Positions 6,814 through 13,478 of a stretch of 15,271 bases of DNA are shown piece after piece. Within the stretch, counting starts at the first letter, position 1, and every line of letters begins with the position of its first letter. Source of the stretch: an uncultured Ruminococcus sp. Lineage in GTDB: Bacteria > Bacillota > Clostridia > Oscillospirales > Acutalibacteraceae. The DNA lies in assembly GCA_902802975.1 (NCBI GenBank), contig CADCOF010000088.1, positions 1-15,271 on the forward strand. Direction: 5' to 3'. Under the pieces are notes generated by a model. That model searched no databases, was not told the DNA's origin, and saw nothing but the letters and a program-made list of their open reading frames with translations. Both the position numbers and the translations under genes were made by a program.

Positions 6814-7671
6814 ATGAAGAAACAAGATTATTTAAAAAAAATACTTACAACAACATTTATTGTATTGATAGTTGTTGCTGCAGTGACGGCTGCTGCCGGC
6901 AAAAATATTTTTACCGATATATACAGTGCCGTTATGAAGCCTTTTCAGCAGACAGCTGCTGCGGTTTTTGAAGACCCTTCTTCCGGGAAAACGAAAGAAG
7001 AGCTTGAGATTGAAAATGAGGAATTACATTCGGAGGTTGACGAGCTTTTACAGCGCGTTATAGATTACGATGATATAAAGAAAGAAAATGAATTATTGCG
7101 TAAATATTATGGTATAAAAGATGACCACCCCGACTATAAAGTTGCTGTTGCAGACATTATCCGCAGAGACCCGAATGATGATTTTTACGGATTTACTATC
7201 GATAAGGGCAGTCGTGACGATATACAAAAAAATGACCCTGTAATTATCAACAGCGGGCTTATCGGCTTTGTCAGCGAGGTAAGCATTACTACATCAAAGG
7301 TGACTACTCTGCTTTCGCCCGAGGCTAAAGTCGGCGCAATGGATATGAAAACCCATGACAGCGGTATCGCAACAGGAAGTGCCAATTATTGTGATGAAGG
7401 TGAGTTTACTCTTTCGGTAATTTCTGCCGATAACAAAATAAAAGAGGGGGATATTGTTGTCACCACAGGTGTGGGCGGCGTGTATCCTGCCGGGCTGGTT
7501 GTCGGAAAGGTGCAAAAGCTTGATTACAGCGTATTTGACACTACTCCTTATGCAGTCATAAAACCGTATGACGACATTCGCACTATCAGTGATGTGGTGG
7601 TTATAACAGATTTTGAGGGAAAAGGCGTTATTGAAGAGGCAACCGATACCGATAAAAAAGACAAAGGGTGA
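6814..7671 (+). CDS. mreC: Rod shape-determining protein MreC
   Basis: Membrane-anchored extracytoplasmic scaffold that dimerises and activates PBP2-type transpeptidases in the elongation complex. The 285-aa protein has a short basic N-terminus, one membrane segment (about 13-29), a coiled coil (about 58-98, rich in Glu/Leu and ending ENELLRKYYGI) and the beta-barrel region with family-typical VADIIRRDPNDDF (112-124), IDKGSRDDIQKNDPVI (129-144), GLIGFVSEV (148-156) and VVTTGVGGVYPAGLVVG (215-231). A short acidic and lysine-rich tail ends the protein. AAAGG about 9 nt upstream supports the ATG. Its last codons overlap mreD by 4 bp (GTGA), which suggests coupled translation. Confidence 0.95.
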   Translation: MKKQDYLKKILTTTFIVLIVVAAVTAAAGKNIFTDIYSAVMKPFQQTAAAVFEDPSSGKTKEELEIENEELHSEVDELLQRVIDYDDIKKENELLRKYYGIKDDHPDYKVAVADIIRRDPNDDFYGFTIDKGSRDDIQKNDPVIINSGLIGFVSEVSITTSKVTTLLSPEAKVGAMDMKTHDSGIATGSANYCDEGEFTLSVISADNKIKEGDIVVTTGVGGVYPAGLVVGKVQKLDYSVFDTTPYAVIKPYDDIRTISDVVVITDFEGKGVIEEATDTDKKDKG

Positions 7672-8273
7672 AGTTTGTGCAAACCGGTAAATACTATCGC
7701 CGAATACTATACGCGGCAGAGCTTGTGGTTCTTTTTTTAATCGAGGGTACGCCGGGCGTGCTGCCTCATCTCTACAATGTAAAACCTCTTTTGCTGGTGC
7801 CGTTGGCTGTGTCGGCAGCGGCTTTTGAAACGCCGCTTTTTTCGCTGTATTTTGGAGTATTTTGCGGTTTAGTTATAGATTCAGCGTCAGGCGGCGTTAT
7901 GGGACTGACCTCGATAATAATAGGTTTTATTTGCTATTATGAATCAACATGGAACAAAAAGTACATAAAGAATAACATATATTTAGTTTTGTTATATAGT
8001 GCTGCTGCTTGTGTTTGTGTTGTGGAAATGAAGTTTTTTGTTTTTTGCTTTATTCGCAGATACGTCGGTTCGGATATTCTTTTGAAAGATCATTATTTAA
8101 TGCGCGCGCTGTATACTTGGGCGTTTACTCCGATAGTGTATTTGATCACGCTTGCAGCGTCCAGATGTTTCAGAAAAGAGAAGCGTAAAATCAAAGTAAA
8201 AAGACGAAAGCATGTCCCGCATTCGCAGCGTTCAAGCGCAAGCAGACGAAGAGCAAAGAGGAACCCGATATGA
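7668..8273 (+). CDS. mreD: Rod shape-determining protein MreD
   Basis: Polytopic inner-membrane partner of MreC. The 201-aa protein has about five hydrophobic segments (roughly 12-28, 39-58, 60-70, 75-90 and 103-128, with another at 148-165). The conserved motif with an Asp inside the membrane region is visible as FCGLVIDSASGGVMGL (65-80, Asp71). The tail from 168 to 201 is strikingly basic (KRKIKVKRRKH and RRRAKR) and should be cytoplasmic. The GTG start overlaps the mreC stop. An alternative GTG at 7677 has a better-spaced GGGTG and would remove three residues. The 3' end overlaps mrdA by ATGA. Confidence 0.9.
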   Translation: MKFVQTGKYYRRILYAAELVVLFLIEGTPGVLPHLYNVKPLLLVPLAVSAAAFETPLFSLYFGVFCGLVIDSASGGVMGLTSIIIGFICYYESTWNKKYIKNNIYLVLLYSAAACVCVVEMKFFVFCFIRRYVGSDILLKDHYLMRALYTWAFTPIVYLITLAASRCFRKEKRKIKVKRRKHVPHSQRSSASRRRAKRNPI

Positions 8274-10258
8274 ACAGAGAAGATCATTCAAACGATATTG
8301 CGTCATTTCGCGCCGCAGTTTGCGCTTTACTTACGGTAGTTGTGTTTGCTGTTTTTGCAGTGAGACTTTTTTCATGGCAGGTAATGAAAAGTGACGAAGC
8401 GGAGGATACATCTCTGTCGTCAACGTCGTACATTATGACCACTAACGCAGGCAGAGGAGAAATAATGGATCGTAACGGTGATGAACTTGCTGTTAACGAT
8501 GCAGGATACAATATTATTTTTAATAAGCTGTACATGAAAGAAGACAGCGAAAATGAGGTCATTCATAAATTAATTGATCTTATGAATATACGCCATGAAA
8601 AATGGATTGACGCATTGCCTATTGCCATAGATAAAGACGGAAATTATTATTTTATGGAGGGCAATGACGCCACAATTGATTTTATTAAAAGTAAAAGTAT
8701 GCTTGATATGAACCGCTATGCGACAGCGGATGATTGTATGGCGGCATTCGAGGAGCGTTTTGGACTTGACAAAACTTCGTATACACAAAAAGAAAAGCGC
8801 GATATAATCAGCGTTCGTTATAATATGGAATACAGAGGTTATTCAAATTCGACTGTATATCGTTTTGCCGAAAACATCAGTCGGGATATGATTGCCATTG
8901 TGCTTGAGAATTCGCAGGGTTTTCCGGGTGTTGAGTGTTCGGGTACTTTTTTCAGATACTACAACAAAGGTGATCTGATACCTCATCTTATTGGTACAGT
9001 GGGTTCAGTTTCGGAAGAGGAGCTGAAGAGCCTTTCGAGCAAAGGTTACACAACAGAGGACAAAATAGGGAAGAGCGGCATAGAGGCCGCGCTTGAAGAA
9101 TATCTTCGCGGAGTGAGCGGAGAAAAGCGTATTACAAAGACGTCTGATGGTACAATTGTCGATGAGGTGGAAACAGTCAAGGCTGTTCCGGGAAATAACG
9201 TGTATTTGACGATAGATTCAAAGCTGCAAAGCGCAGTGAATGCATCGCTGAAAAAATACGTTACAGCTGCGGGAAAGGAATATTCCGACTGTGTTGCGGG
9301 TGCTGCCGTAATGATTGATGTAGATGATTTTTCGGTTTTGGCTTGTTCTACATATCCATCATTTGATGTTCAAAAATATCTTTCAGATGAAAAGTACTAT
9401 CAATCTTTAATTGAAGATCAGACACTTCCGCTTTTTGACAGATCGCTCACGGGTAATTTTATCATAGGTTCAACGTTTAAGCCCTGTGTTGCGGCGGCAG
9501 CATTGGAAGAAGGAGTAGTTACAGGAACCTCCACAGTATTTTGCAGTCAAAATTATGATTATTACAAGAATGATGTAATTAAGTGTATGGGATATCATTC
9601 GAGTGAGAACGTAAAAGATGCGCTGAGAGATTCATGCAATTACTACTTTGCAGATGTAGGAAGAAGACTTGGCATTCAGTCAATGGATCTTTATGCGGAG
9701 CGTTTCGGGCTTGGCGTTGAAACGGGCGTTGAGGTTTATGAAAGCACAGGTATACTTGCCGGGCGAGATTCCACAGTGTGGTTTGAAGGAAATACGTGTC
9801 AGGCAGCAATAGGGCAGTCTGATAACGCGTTTACGCCGATTCAGCTTGCCGTATATGCAGCCACGATTGCAAATGACGGCGTCAGGCTTAAGGCGCATTT
9901 TGTGGATAAGATTACGGACTATACCGGCAAAAAGGTAATCTTAGACAACAGTAAATCGCCCGAAGTAGTTGAGACGGCGGGCGTATCCACAGAAAACATG
10001 AAGCTTGTCAAGGAAGGTATGAGACAGGTGGTAACGTCCGGAACAGCGAAGGACGTTTTTTCAAAATATAAAATACCGATAGCTGCGAAAACAGGCACTG
10101 CGGAGAACATCGGAACGGACAATGTGACGTTTATAGCATTTGCGCCGTATGATAAACCGCAGGTTGCTCTTGCTGTTGTGATTGAGCATGGCGGAAGCGG
10201 AAAGTATTCGATGAATACAGCAAAAGAGATGCTGGATGCCTATTTCAAGAAAACCTAA
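8270..10258 (+). CDS. mrdA: Class B penicillin-binding protein, PBP2/elongasome type
   Basis: Peptidoglycan DD-transpeptidase anchored in the membrane, forming crosslinks during cell elongation with MreC and a SEDS glycosyltransferase. The 662-aa protein has one N-terminal membrane segment (about 15-34), a dimerisation/pedestal region opening with TNAGRGEIMDRNG (58-70), then LIGTVG (240-245) and the transpeptidase domain. The three catalytic motifs are present: STFK (Ser401, Lys404), SCN (Ser455-Asn457) and KTGT (Lys607-Thr610). The residue before the nucleophile motif is Ile399 where Pro is usual (PGSTFK). The ATGA overlap with mreD and AGAGGA 8 nt upstream fix the start. A divisome PBP3/FtsI is less likely given the mreBCD context. 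A rodA gene usually found nearby is not in the window. Confidence 0.92.
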   Translation: MNREDHSNDIASFRAAVCALLTVVVFAVFAVRLFSWQVMKSDEAEDTSLSSTSYIMTTNAGRGEIMDRNGDELAVNDAGYNIIFNKLYMKEDSENEVIHKLIDLMNIRHEKWIDALPIAIDKDGNYYFMEGNDATIDFIKSKSMLDMNRYATADDCMAAFEERFGLDKTSYTQKEKRDIISVRYNMEYRGYSNSTVYRFAENISRDMIAIVLENSQGFPGVECSGTFFRYYNKGDLIPHLIGTVGSVSEEELKSLSSKGYTTEDKIGKSGIEAALEEYLRGVSGEKRITKTSDGTIVDEVETVKAVPGNNVYLTIDSKLQSAVNASLKKYVTAAGKEYSDCVAGAAVMIDVDDFSVLACSTYPSFDVQKYLSDEKYYQSLIEDQTLPLFDRSLTGNFIIGSTFKPCVAAAALEEGVVTGTSTVFCSQNYDYYKNDVIKCMGYHSSENVKDALRDSCNYYFADVGRRLGIQSMDLYAERFGLGVETGVEVYESTGILAGRDSTVWFEGNTCQAAIGQSDNAFTPIQLAVYAATIANDGVRLKAHFVDKITDYTGKKVILDNSKSPEVVETAGVSTENMKLVKEGMRQVVTSGTAKDVFSKYKIPIAAKTGTAENIGTDNVTFIAFAPYDKPQVALAVVIEHGGSGKYSMNTAKEMLDAYFKKT

Positions 10259-10262
10259 GCGG

Positions 10263-10283
10263 GGCGGGCATGCGCCCGCGGGC
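10263..10283 (+). repeat. Single copy of the mreB-array hairpin after the mrdA stop codon
   Basis: GCGGGC-ATGC-GCCCGC (10264-10279) plus the flanking bases match the start of array unit 1 (6302 onward) over 22 consecutive bases. It begins 5 nt after the stop codon, just as the array starts at the mreB stop. No T-tract follows, so it is not a classical intrinsic terminator. Confidence 0.7.
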
Positions 10284-10333
10284 AGATCGCACACGGACTT
10301 TGTGCTGTAGTAGCTTTTTCACCTGCGCCCTGC

Positions 10334-10500
10334 ATTATGTCTAACGCGTGTTGAAAATTTGTGTTTAACATAGAGTCAGAGCGCGTACCGGGAGCGGCAG
10401 CATGCCGCCGGACGCGGGCAGTACGCGCTCAAACTATGTGCAAACATAAACTGAAAAAACCGCGCCCAACGTTGTGCTTGACGCGTTATGTTAGACGCGT
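10334..10500. repeat. Nested palindromic element of about 165 bp
   Basis: The core GAGCGCGTAC (10379-10388) is inverted at 10421-10430 and encloses GCGGCA-GCA-TGCCGC (10394-10408). The next shell is ACATAG (10368-10373) with CTATGT (10434-10439). The outermost shell is AACGCGT (10343-10349) with ACGCGTT (10481-10487). The two ends (10334-10349 and 10485-10500) also match as direct repeats at 12 of 16 bases. No open frame of note was seen. It looks like a MITE-like or structured intergenic repeat, and part of it resembles 153-168. Confidence 0.6.
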
Positions 10501-10503
10501 GCC

Positions 10504-10531
10504 TTGATGTTGTTTTTTATTAGCATACAAT
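10504..10531 (+). promoter_or_regulatory. Candidate promoter for the DHHW-like gene
   Basis: TTGATG (10504-10509), a 16-bp spacer and TACAAT (10526-10531). It would give a leader of about 80 nt carrying the two hairpins at 10546-10587. Confidence 0.4.
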
Positions 10532-10545
10532 CGAAAGTTTTCGCC

Positions 10546-10587
10546 AAGCCTTTTTCAAAAGGCTTGCGGGGTTTGGGGCAGAGCCCC
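10546..10587 (+). repeat. Paired hairpins in the leader of the DHHW-like gene
   Basis: AAGCCTTTT/AAAAGGCTT (10546-10554 with 10557-10565) and GGGGC-AGA-GCCCC (10575-10587). No T-tract follows, so a terminator is unlikely. The form suggests a dispersed palindrome or a leader structure. The ribosome site GGTGGAGG follows, just before the ATG at 10616. Confidence 0.5.
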
Positions 10588-10615
10588 ATTGAAAAAGCAT
10601 TAAAGGTGGAGGAAA

Positions 10616-11890
10616 ATGAGTAATTATTCTCACAGAGGTTATGAACATAGAACGGGAACATATGGGCGCAGAAGAAAGAAAGCGTCCGGATTTCGTTCAA
10701 AGAATAAAACAGGAAAAGCAGCACAGATTACTGCTCTTGTAACTGTGGTGATATTTGCTTTTGTGCTTTTGTATCTGTTCGCGGATAATATTTCACCTTT
10801 TGTACATTCGATAAAAAGCGTAGAACGCCCGCCCGTTGTAAGTGAGCCTACAAAGCCGACAACTGCCGACACACCCGAAAGCAGCAATAATAACATTATT
10901 GATAAAGATAATGTTAATACGCAGGATATACCGTTAAAAAAAGCCGAGGGATATTTTGATTACGTAAACAAAAAGATTTTTATTTCAAACGGTTCCGGAT
11001 ATACTATTTTTAAGGGTATTGATGTTACTGCGAAAAATTACGCGGCGGTGCTTAATAGCATATCGTCATCTGTGCCGTCAAAAGTCAAATTGTGTGCCGC
11101 GGTTATTCCGACAAAGACAGATGTAAGTCTTGATGGTGTGATCGAGGGGTCTCATTCGCAGAGCGAAAATATAAATATTATCAAAAATTCATTGTCTGAT
11201 AATGTAAATTTTATTAATATAATAGATATGTTGATTGATTATAATGACGAATATTTATATTATCGAACAGATGGTGCGCTTACGGCTATGGGAGGATATT
11301 ATGTATATAATGCAGTAGCCCCGGAGCTTGGAGTTGACGTGAAGAGTATTTATACGTTAAGTGAGCTGTCAAAGAAAAAGGGCAGCATTTCGCCGTTTTA
11401 TGGTGAATATTCAGCATCTACTACAGACAAGATAAACCAACCGAACGGCAATATTGAGCTGTACAAAAACAGTGATACGGTGGAGTATTATAAGCTGCCT
11501 GTCCATTACAATTGTTATAAGAGAAGTCTTGACGGAAGCTATTCACTTGAGTATGATCTGTTCAAAGAGATAAACATTTCAGATGATCCGCTTGAGATAT
11601 TTCCTTCCTACAAAACGCCGCTTTTGTACATAGAAAATACGCAGAAAAACAACGACAACAAGCTGCTTGTCGTAAAAGATCATGCAGCGGAGCCATTGAT
11701 TGGTTACCTTGTGCCTCATTTTAAAGAGGTGCATTGTGTGGATGTGTCGCTGCTTGGAGAAAGCGTTACATCGTATATTAATAAAAATGAGATAACGCAT
11801 ATTTTAATTATTAATGGTATTGAGGATGCAAACAACTCACTTTACTGCCAGAGATTGAGGGATTTATTTGACAACAGCATTTCAAATTAA
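10616..11890 (+). CDS. Membrane-anchored DHHW/AlgX-like protein with apparently degenerate catalytic motifs
   Basis: A 424-aa protein with a basic cytoplasmic N-terminus (1-35), one membrane segment (about 36-56), a Ser/Thr/Pro/Asn-rich linker (about 65-105) and an extracellular domain. Two regions resemble the DHHW family, related to AlgX/AlgJ-type SGNH O-acetyltransferases: YYRTDGALTAMGGYYVYNAV (215-234), which aligns with the usual TDHHWT..GAYYAY motif, and LLVVKDHAAEPLIGYLVPHF (350-369), which aligns with a KDSYA..F.PFL.PHY pattern. Here the DHHW residues read Asp219-Gly-Ala-Leu and the Ser position is His356, so the catalytic His and Ser seem to be lost. GGTGGAGG fixes the start. It is followed closely by the Nudix gene. 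Family assignment comes from motif memory without a search. If it is right, this is a non-catalytic envelope protein. Confidence 0.65.
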   Translation: MSNYSHRGYEHRTGTYGRRRKKASGFRSKNKTGKAAQITALVTVVIFAFVLLYLFADNISPFVHSIKSVERPPVVSEPTKPTTADTPESSNNNIIDKDNVNTQDIPLKKAEGYFDYVNKKIFISNGSGYTIFKGIDVTAKNYAAVLNSISSSVPSKVKLCAAVIPTKTDVSLDGVIEGSHSQSENINIIKNSLSDNVNFINIIDMLIDYNDEYLYYRTDGALTAMGGYYVYNAVAPELGVDVKSIYTLSELSKKKGSISPFYGEYSASTTDKINQPNGNIELYKNSDTVEYYKLPVHYNCYKRSLDGSYSLEYDLFKEINISDDPLEIFPSYKTPLLYIENTQKNNDNKLLVVKDHAAEPLIGYLVPHFKEVHCVDVSLLGESVTSYINKNEITHILIINGIEDANNSLYCQRLRDLFDNSISN

Positions 11891-11927
11891 CAGCTACAGA
11901 AATAACAATTACATAGGCGGCGACAGT

Positions 11928-12617
11928 ATGCTGGGGCGCAAGATTGACGTGAAGGTCGTATCTTCAATTCCGTATGCAGGTCTTTACAGCGGCTATTATA
12001 TGTCGGGACCGAGGAGGAAGAATGTATTCTTGTTAAGCAAGGAACGCCCGGGGGATCATGTTTTTTGTACTGTCATAGCAATAGCGCAGGGGCGAAATTC
12101 CACACAAATGAAGCTGATTGCCGCGCCTGAGGGGCAAATATATTATGAGCCTCTCATCAAAAAGAGATTGAGAAGACTTCGGAACTTCCGTGTCGGAAAA
12201 CTCAGCTGTCTATATGAAAAATCATGCGGGGCGATAGTATTTTACCGTGCGAAAGACGAACTTGAGGTACTTCTTGTAAAGAATCGAAACGGTCGATACT
12301 GGTCTTTCCCGAAAGGTCATGTTGAACTTGGAGAGAACGAGCGTCAGACTGCTGTTCGTGAGATCAAGGAGGAAACAGACCTGGATGTTGTGATTCAGCC
12401 GGGATTTCGTGAAACGAGCGATTACTGTCCTTTTGGGAAGGTTCGCAAGCGTGTAGTTTTTTTCTTGGCTGAGGCAAAAAAACGCGATGTACATATTCAG
12501 GAGAGTGAGATAGATTATTATATCTGGGTTCCGTTTTCAAAAGCGCGCAGCATGTGCAGCTATGACAATGATCTTCGTGTGATAGACAAAGCGGAGCGAT
12601 ATCTCGGGGGTATGTAA
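11928..12617 (+). CDS. Nudix hydrolase with an N-terminal pyrophosphatase-like domain
   Basis: A Nudix enzyme hydrolysing nucleoside-diphosphate-linked substrates, 229 aa from this start. The Nudix box is complete: Gly130, Glu136, Arg144-Glu145 and Glu148-Glu149 in GHVELGENE...REIKEETDL, with Asp in place of the last Gly. YWSFPKGH just before it resembles Ap4A-hydrolase-type members. Residues 1-95 (MLGRKIDVKVVSSIP...) resemble the small pyrophosphatase-like domain of Firmicutes that begins MLGK.V.V.VDRP and carries VIAI...; its acidic metal-binding residues are not evident, so it is probably a degenerate, non-catalytic copy. SCGAIVFYR (99-107) opens the Nudix part. The ATG at 11928 with GGCGG 7 nt upstream is preferred over an in-frame TTG at 11868, which would overlap the preceding gene and add 20 unconvincing residues. 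nth follows after 2 bp. Confidence 0.85.
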   Translation: MLGRKIDVKVVSSIPYAGLYSGYYMSGPRRKNVFLLSKERPGDHVFCTVIAIAQGRNSTQMKLIAAPEGQIYYEPLIKKRLRRLRNFRVGKLSCLYEKSCGAIVFYRAKDELEVLLVKNRNGRYWSFPKGHVELGENERQTAVREIKEETDLDVVIQPGFRETSDYCPFGKVRKRVVFFLAEAKKRDVHIQESEIDYYIWVPFSKARSMCSYDNDLRVIDKAERYLGGM

Positions 12618-12619
12618 GA

Positions 12620-13270
12620 ATGGACAATACAATAAGCGATAAGGAGAGGGCGCAGCTTGCAGTAAATGCGCTGAAAGAGGCGTATCCGGAAGCTGTGTGT
12701 TCGCTTGTTTACAAAAAGCCACACGAACTGCTGATAGCTACAAGGCTGTCTGCGCAATGCACAGACGCCAGGGTCAACATGGTGACTCCCGCACTTTTTG
12801 AGCGATACAAAACACCCGCAGATTTTGCAGCAGCGGACCTTGATGATGTTGAGAAGCTGATAAAAAGCTGCGGGCTTTTCAAAACCAAAGCGCGTGATAT
12901 TGTCGGAATGTGCAAAATGATTTGCGATACTTTTGACGGAAAAGTTCCCGATACTATCGAGAATCTTACTATGCTGCCGGGTATCGGAAGAAAAACTGCA
13001 AATTTAATCATGGGCGATGTGTACGGAAAGCCTGCCGTTGTTGTCGATACTCATTGTATCAGGATTACATCGCGGCTTGGTTTTCATGACATAAAAGACC
13101 CGGTGAAGATCGAAAAAATACTAAAAGATCTGCTGCCTACGAACGACTCAAATGATTTTTGTCACAGGCTGGTTTTACACGGAAGAGCTGTTTGCACTGC
13201 GAGAAATCCCAAGTGTAATGATTGTGTTATGAAGGATTTTTGCAAATATGCTGAAATTTTGATTAAATAA
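12620..13270 (+). CDS. nth: Endonuclease III
   Basis: Base-excision-repair DNA glycosylase and AP lyase for oxidised pyrimidines. At 216 aa it has the usual size. The helix-hairpin-helix LPGIGRKTANLIMG (119-132) contains the Schiff-base lysine Lys125. The catalytic Asp143 lies in VVDTHCIRITSRLG (141-154). The C-terminal [4Fe-4S] loop is intact with spacing C-x6-C-x2-C-x5-C (Cys192, 199, 202, 208). LIATRLSAQCTDARVN (38-53) is the typical early motif. It starts 2 bp after the Nudix stop, so the two genes are probably cotranscribed, a reasonable pairing of nucleotide sanitation and DNA repair. No terminator hairpin was seen after it. Confidence 0.95.
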   Translation: MDNTISDKERAQLAVNALKEAYPEAVCSLVYKKPHELLIATRLSAQCTDARVNMVTPALFERYKTPADFAAADLDDVEKLIKSCGLFKTKARDIVGMCKMICDTFDGKVPDTIENLTMLPGIGRKTANLIMGDVYGKPAVVVDTHCIRITSRLGFHDIKDPVKIEKILKDLLPTNDSNDFCHRLVLHGRAVCTARNPKCNDCVMKDFCKYAEILIK

Positions 13271-13345
13271 TCACTAAAAATTAAAACAATATATATAATC
13301 AAAATATACAGAACTAACAAAGATTACAAACTTTAACAAAAACGG

Positions 13346-13373
13346 TTGCATTTCTGTAACTTTCTGTTATAAT
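13346..13373 (+). promoter_or_regulatory. Promoter of the M23 gene
   Basis: TTGCAT (13346-13351), a 16-bp spacer and a perfect TATAAT (13368-13373) preceded by an extended -10 TG. It gives a leader of about 95 nt, within which ACAGCT and AGCTGT form a short inverted repeat. No riboswitch was recognised. Confidence 0.6.
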
Positions 13374-13478
13374 ATATATAGTAAGTTTTTACAGTCATGT
13401 AACTATTGAGTGAGACAGCTTATATACCTTAATGGTTTGGAAACAATAGCTGTTGTGAATAATAGGGGTTGTTAGTTA

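Noticed and set aside
10546..10587. Terminator before the DHHW-like gene
   Set aside because: The hairpins have no following T-tract and lie within 30 bp of the next start codon, so a leader structure or repeat is more likely.
11868..11927. TTG start 20 codons upstream for the Nudix gene
   Set aside because: It would overlap the preceding gene and add residues unlike the family; the ATG at 11928 has a suitable ribosome site and begins with the family-like MLGRK.
13374..13478. Cyclic-di-AMP (ydaO-type) riboswitch before the M23 gene, often found before wall hydrolase genes
   Set aside because: The leader is only about 95 nt and the characteristic conserved segments were not seen.
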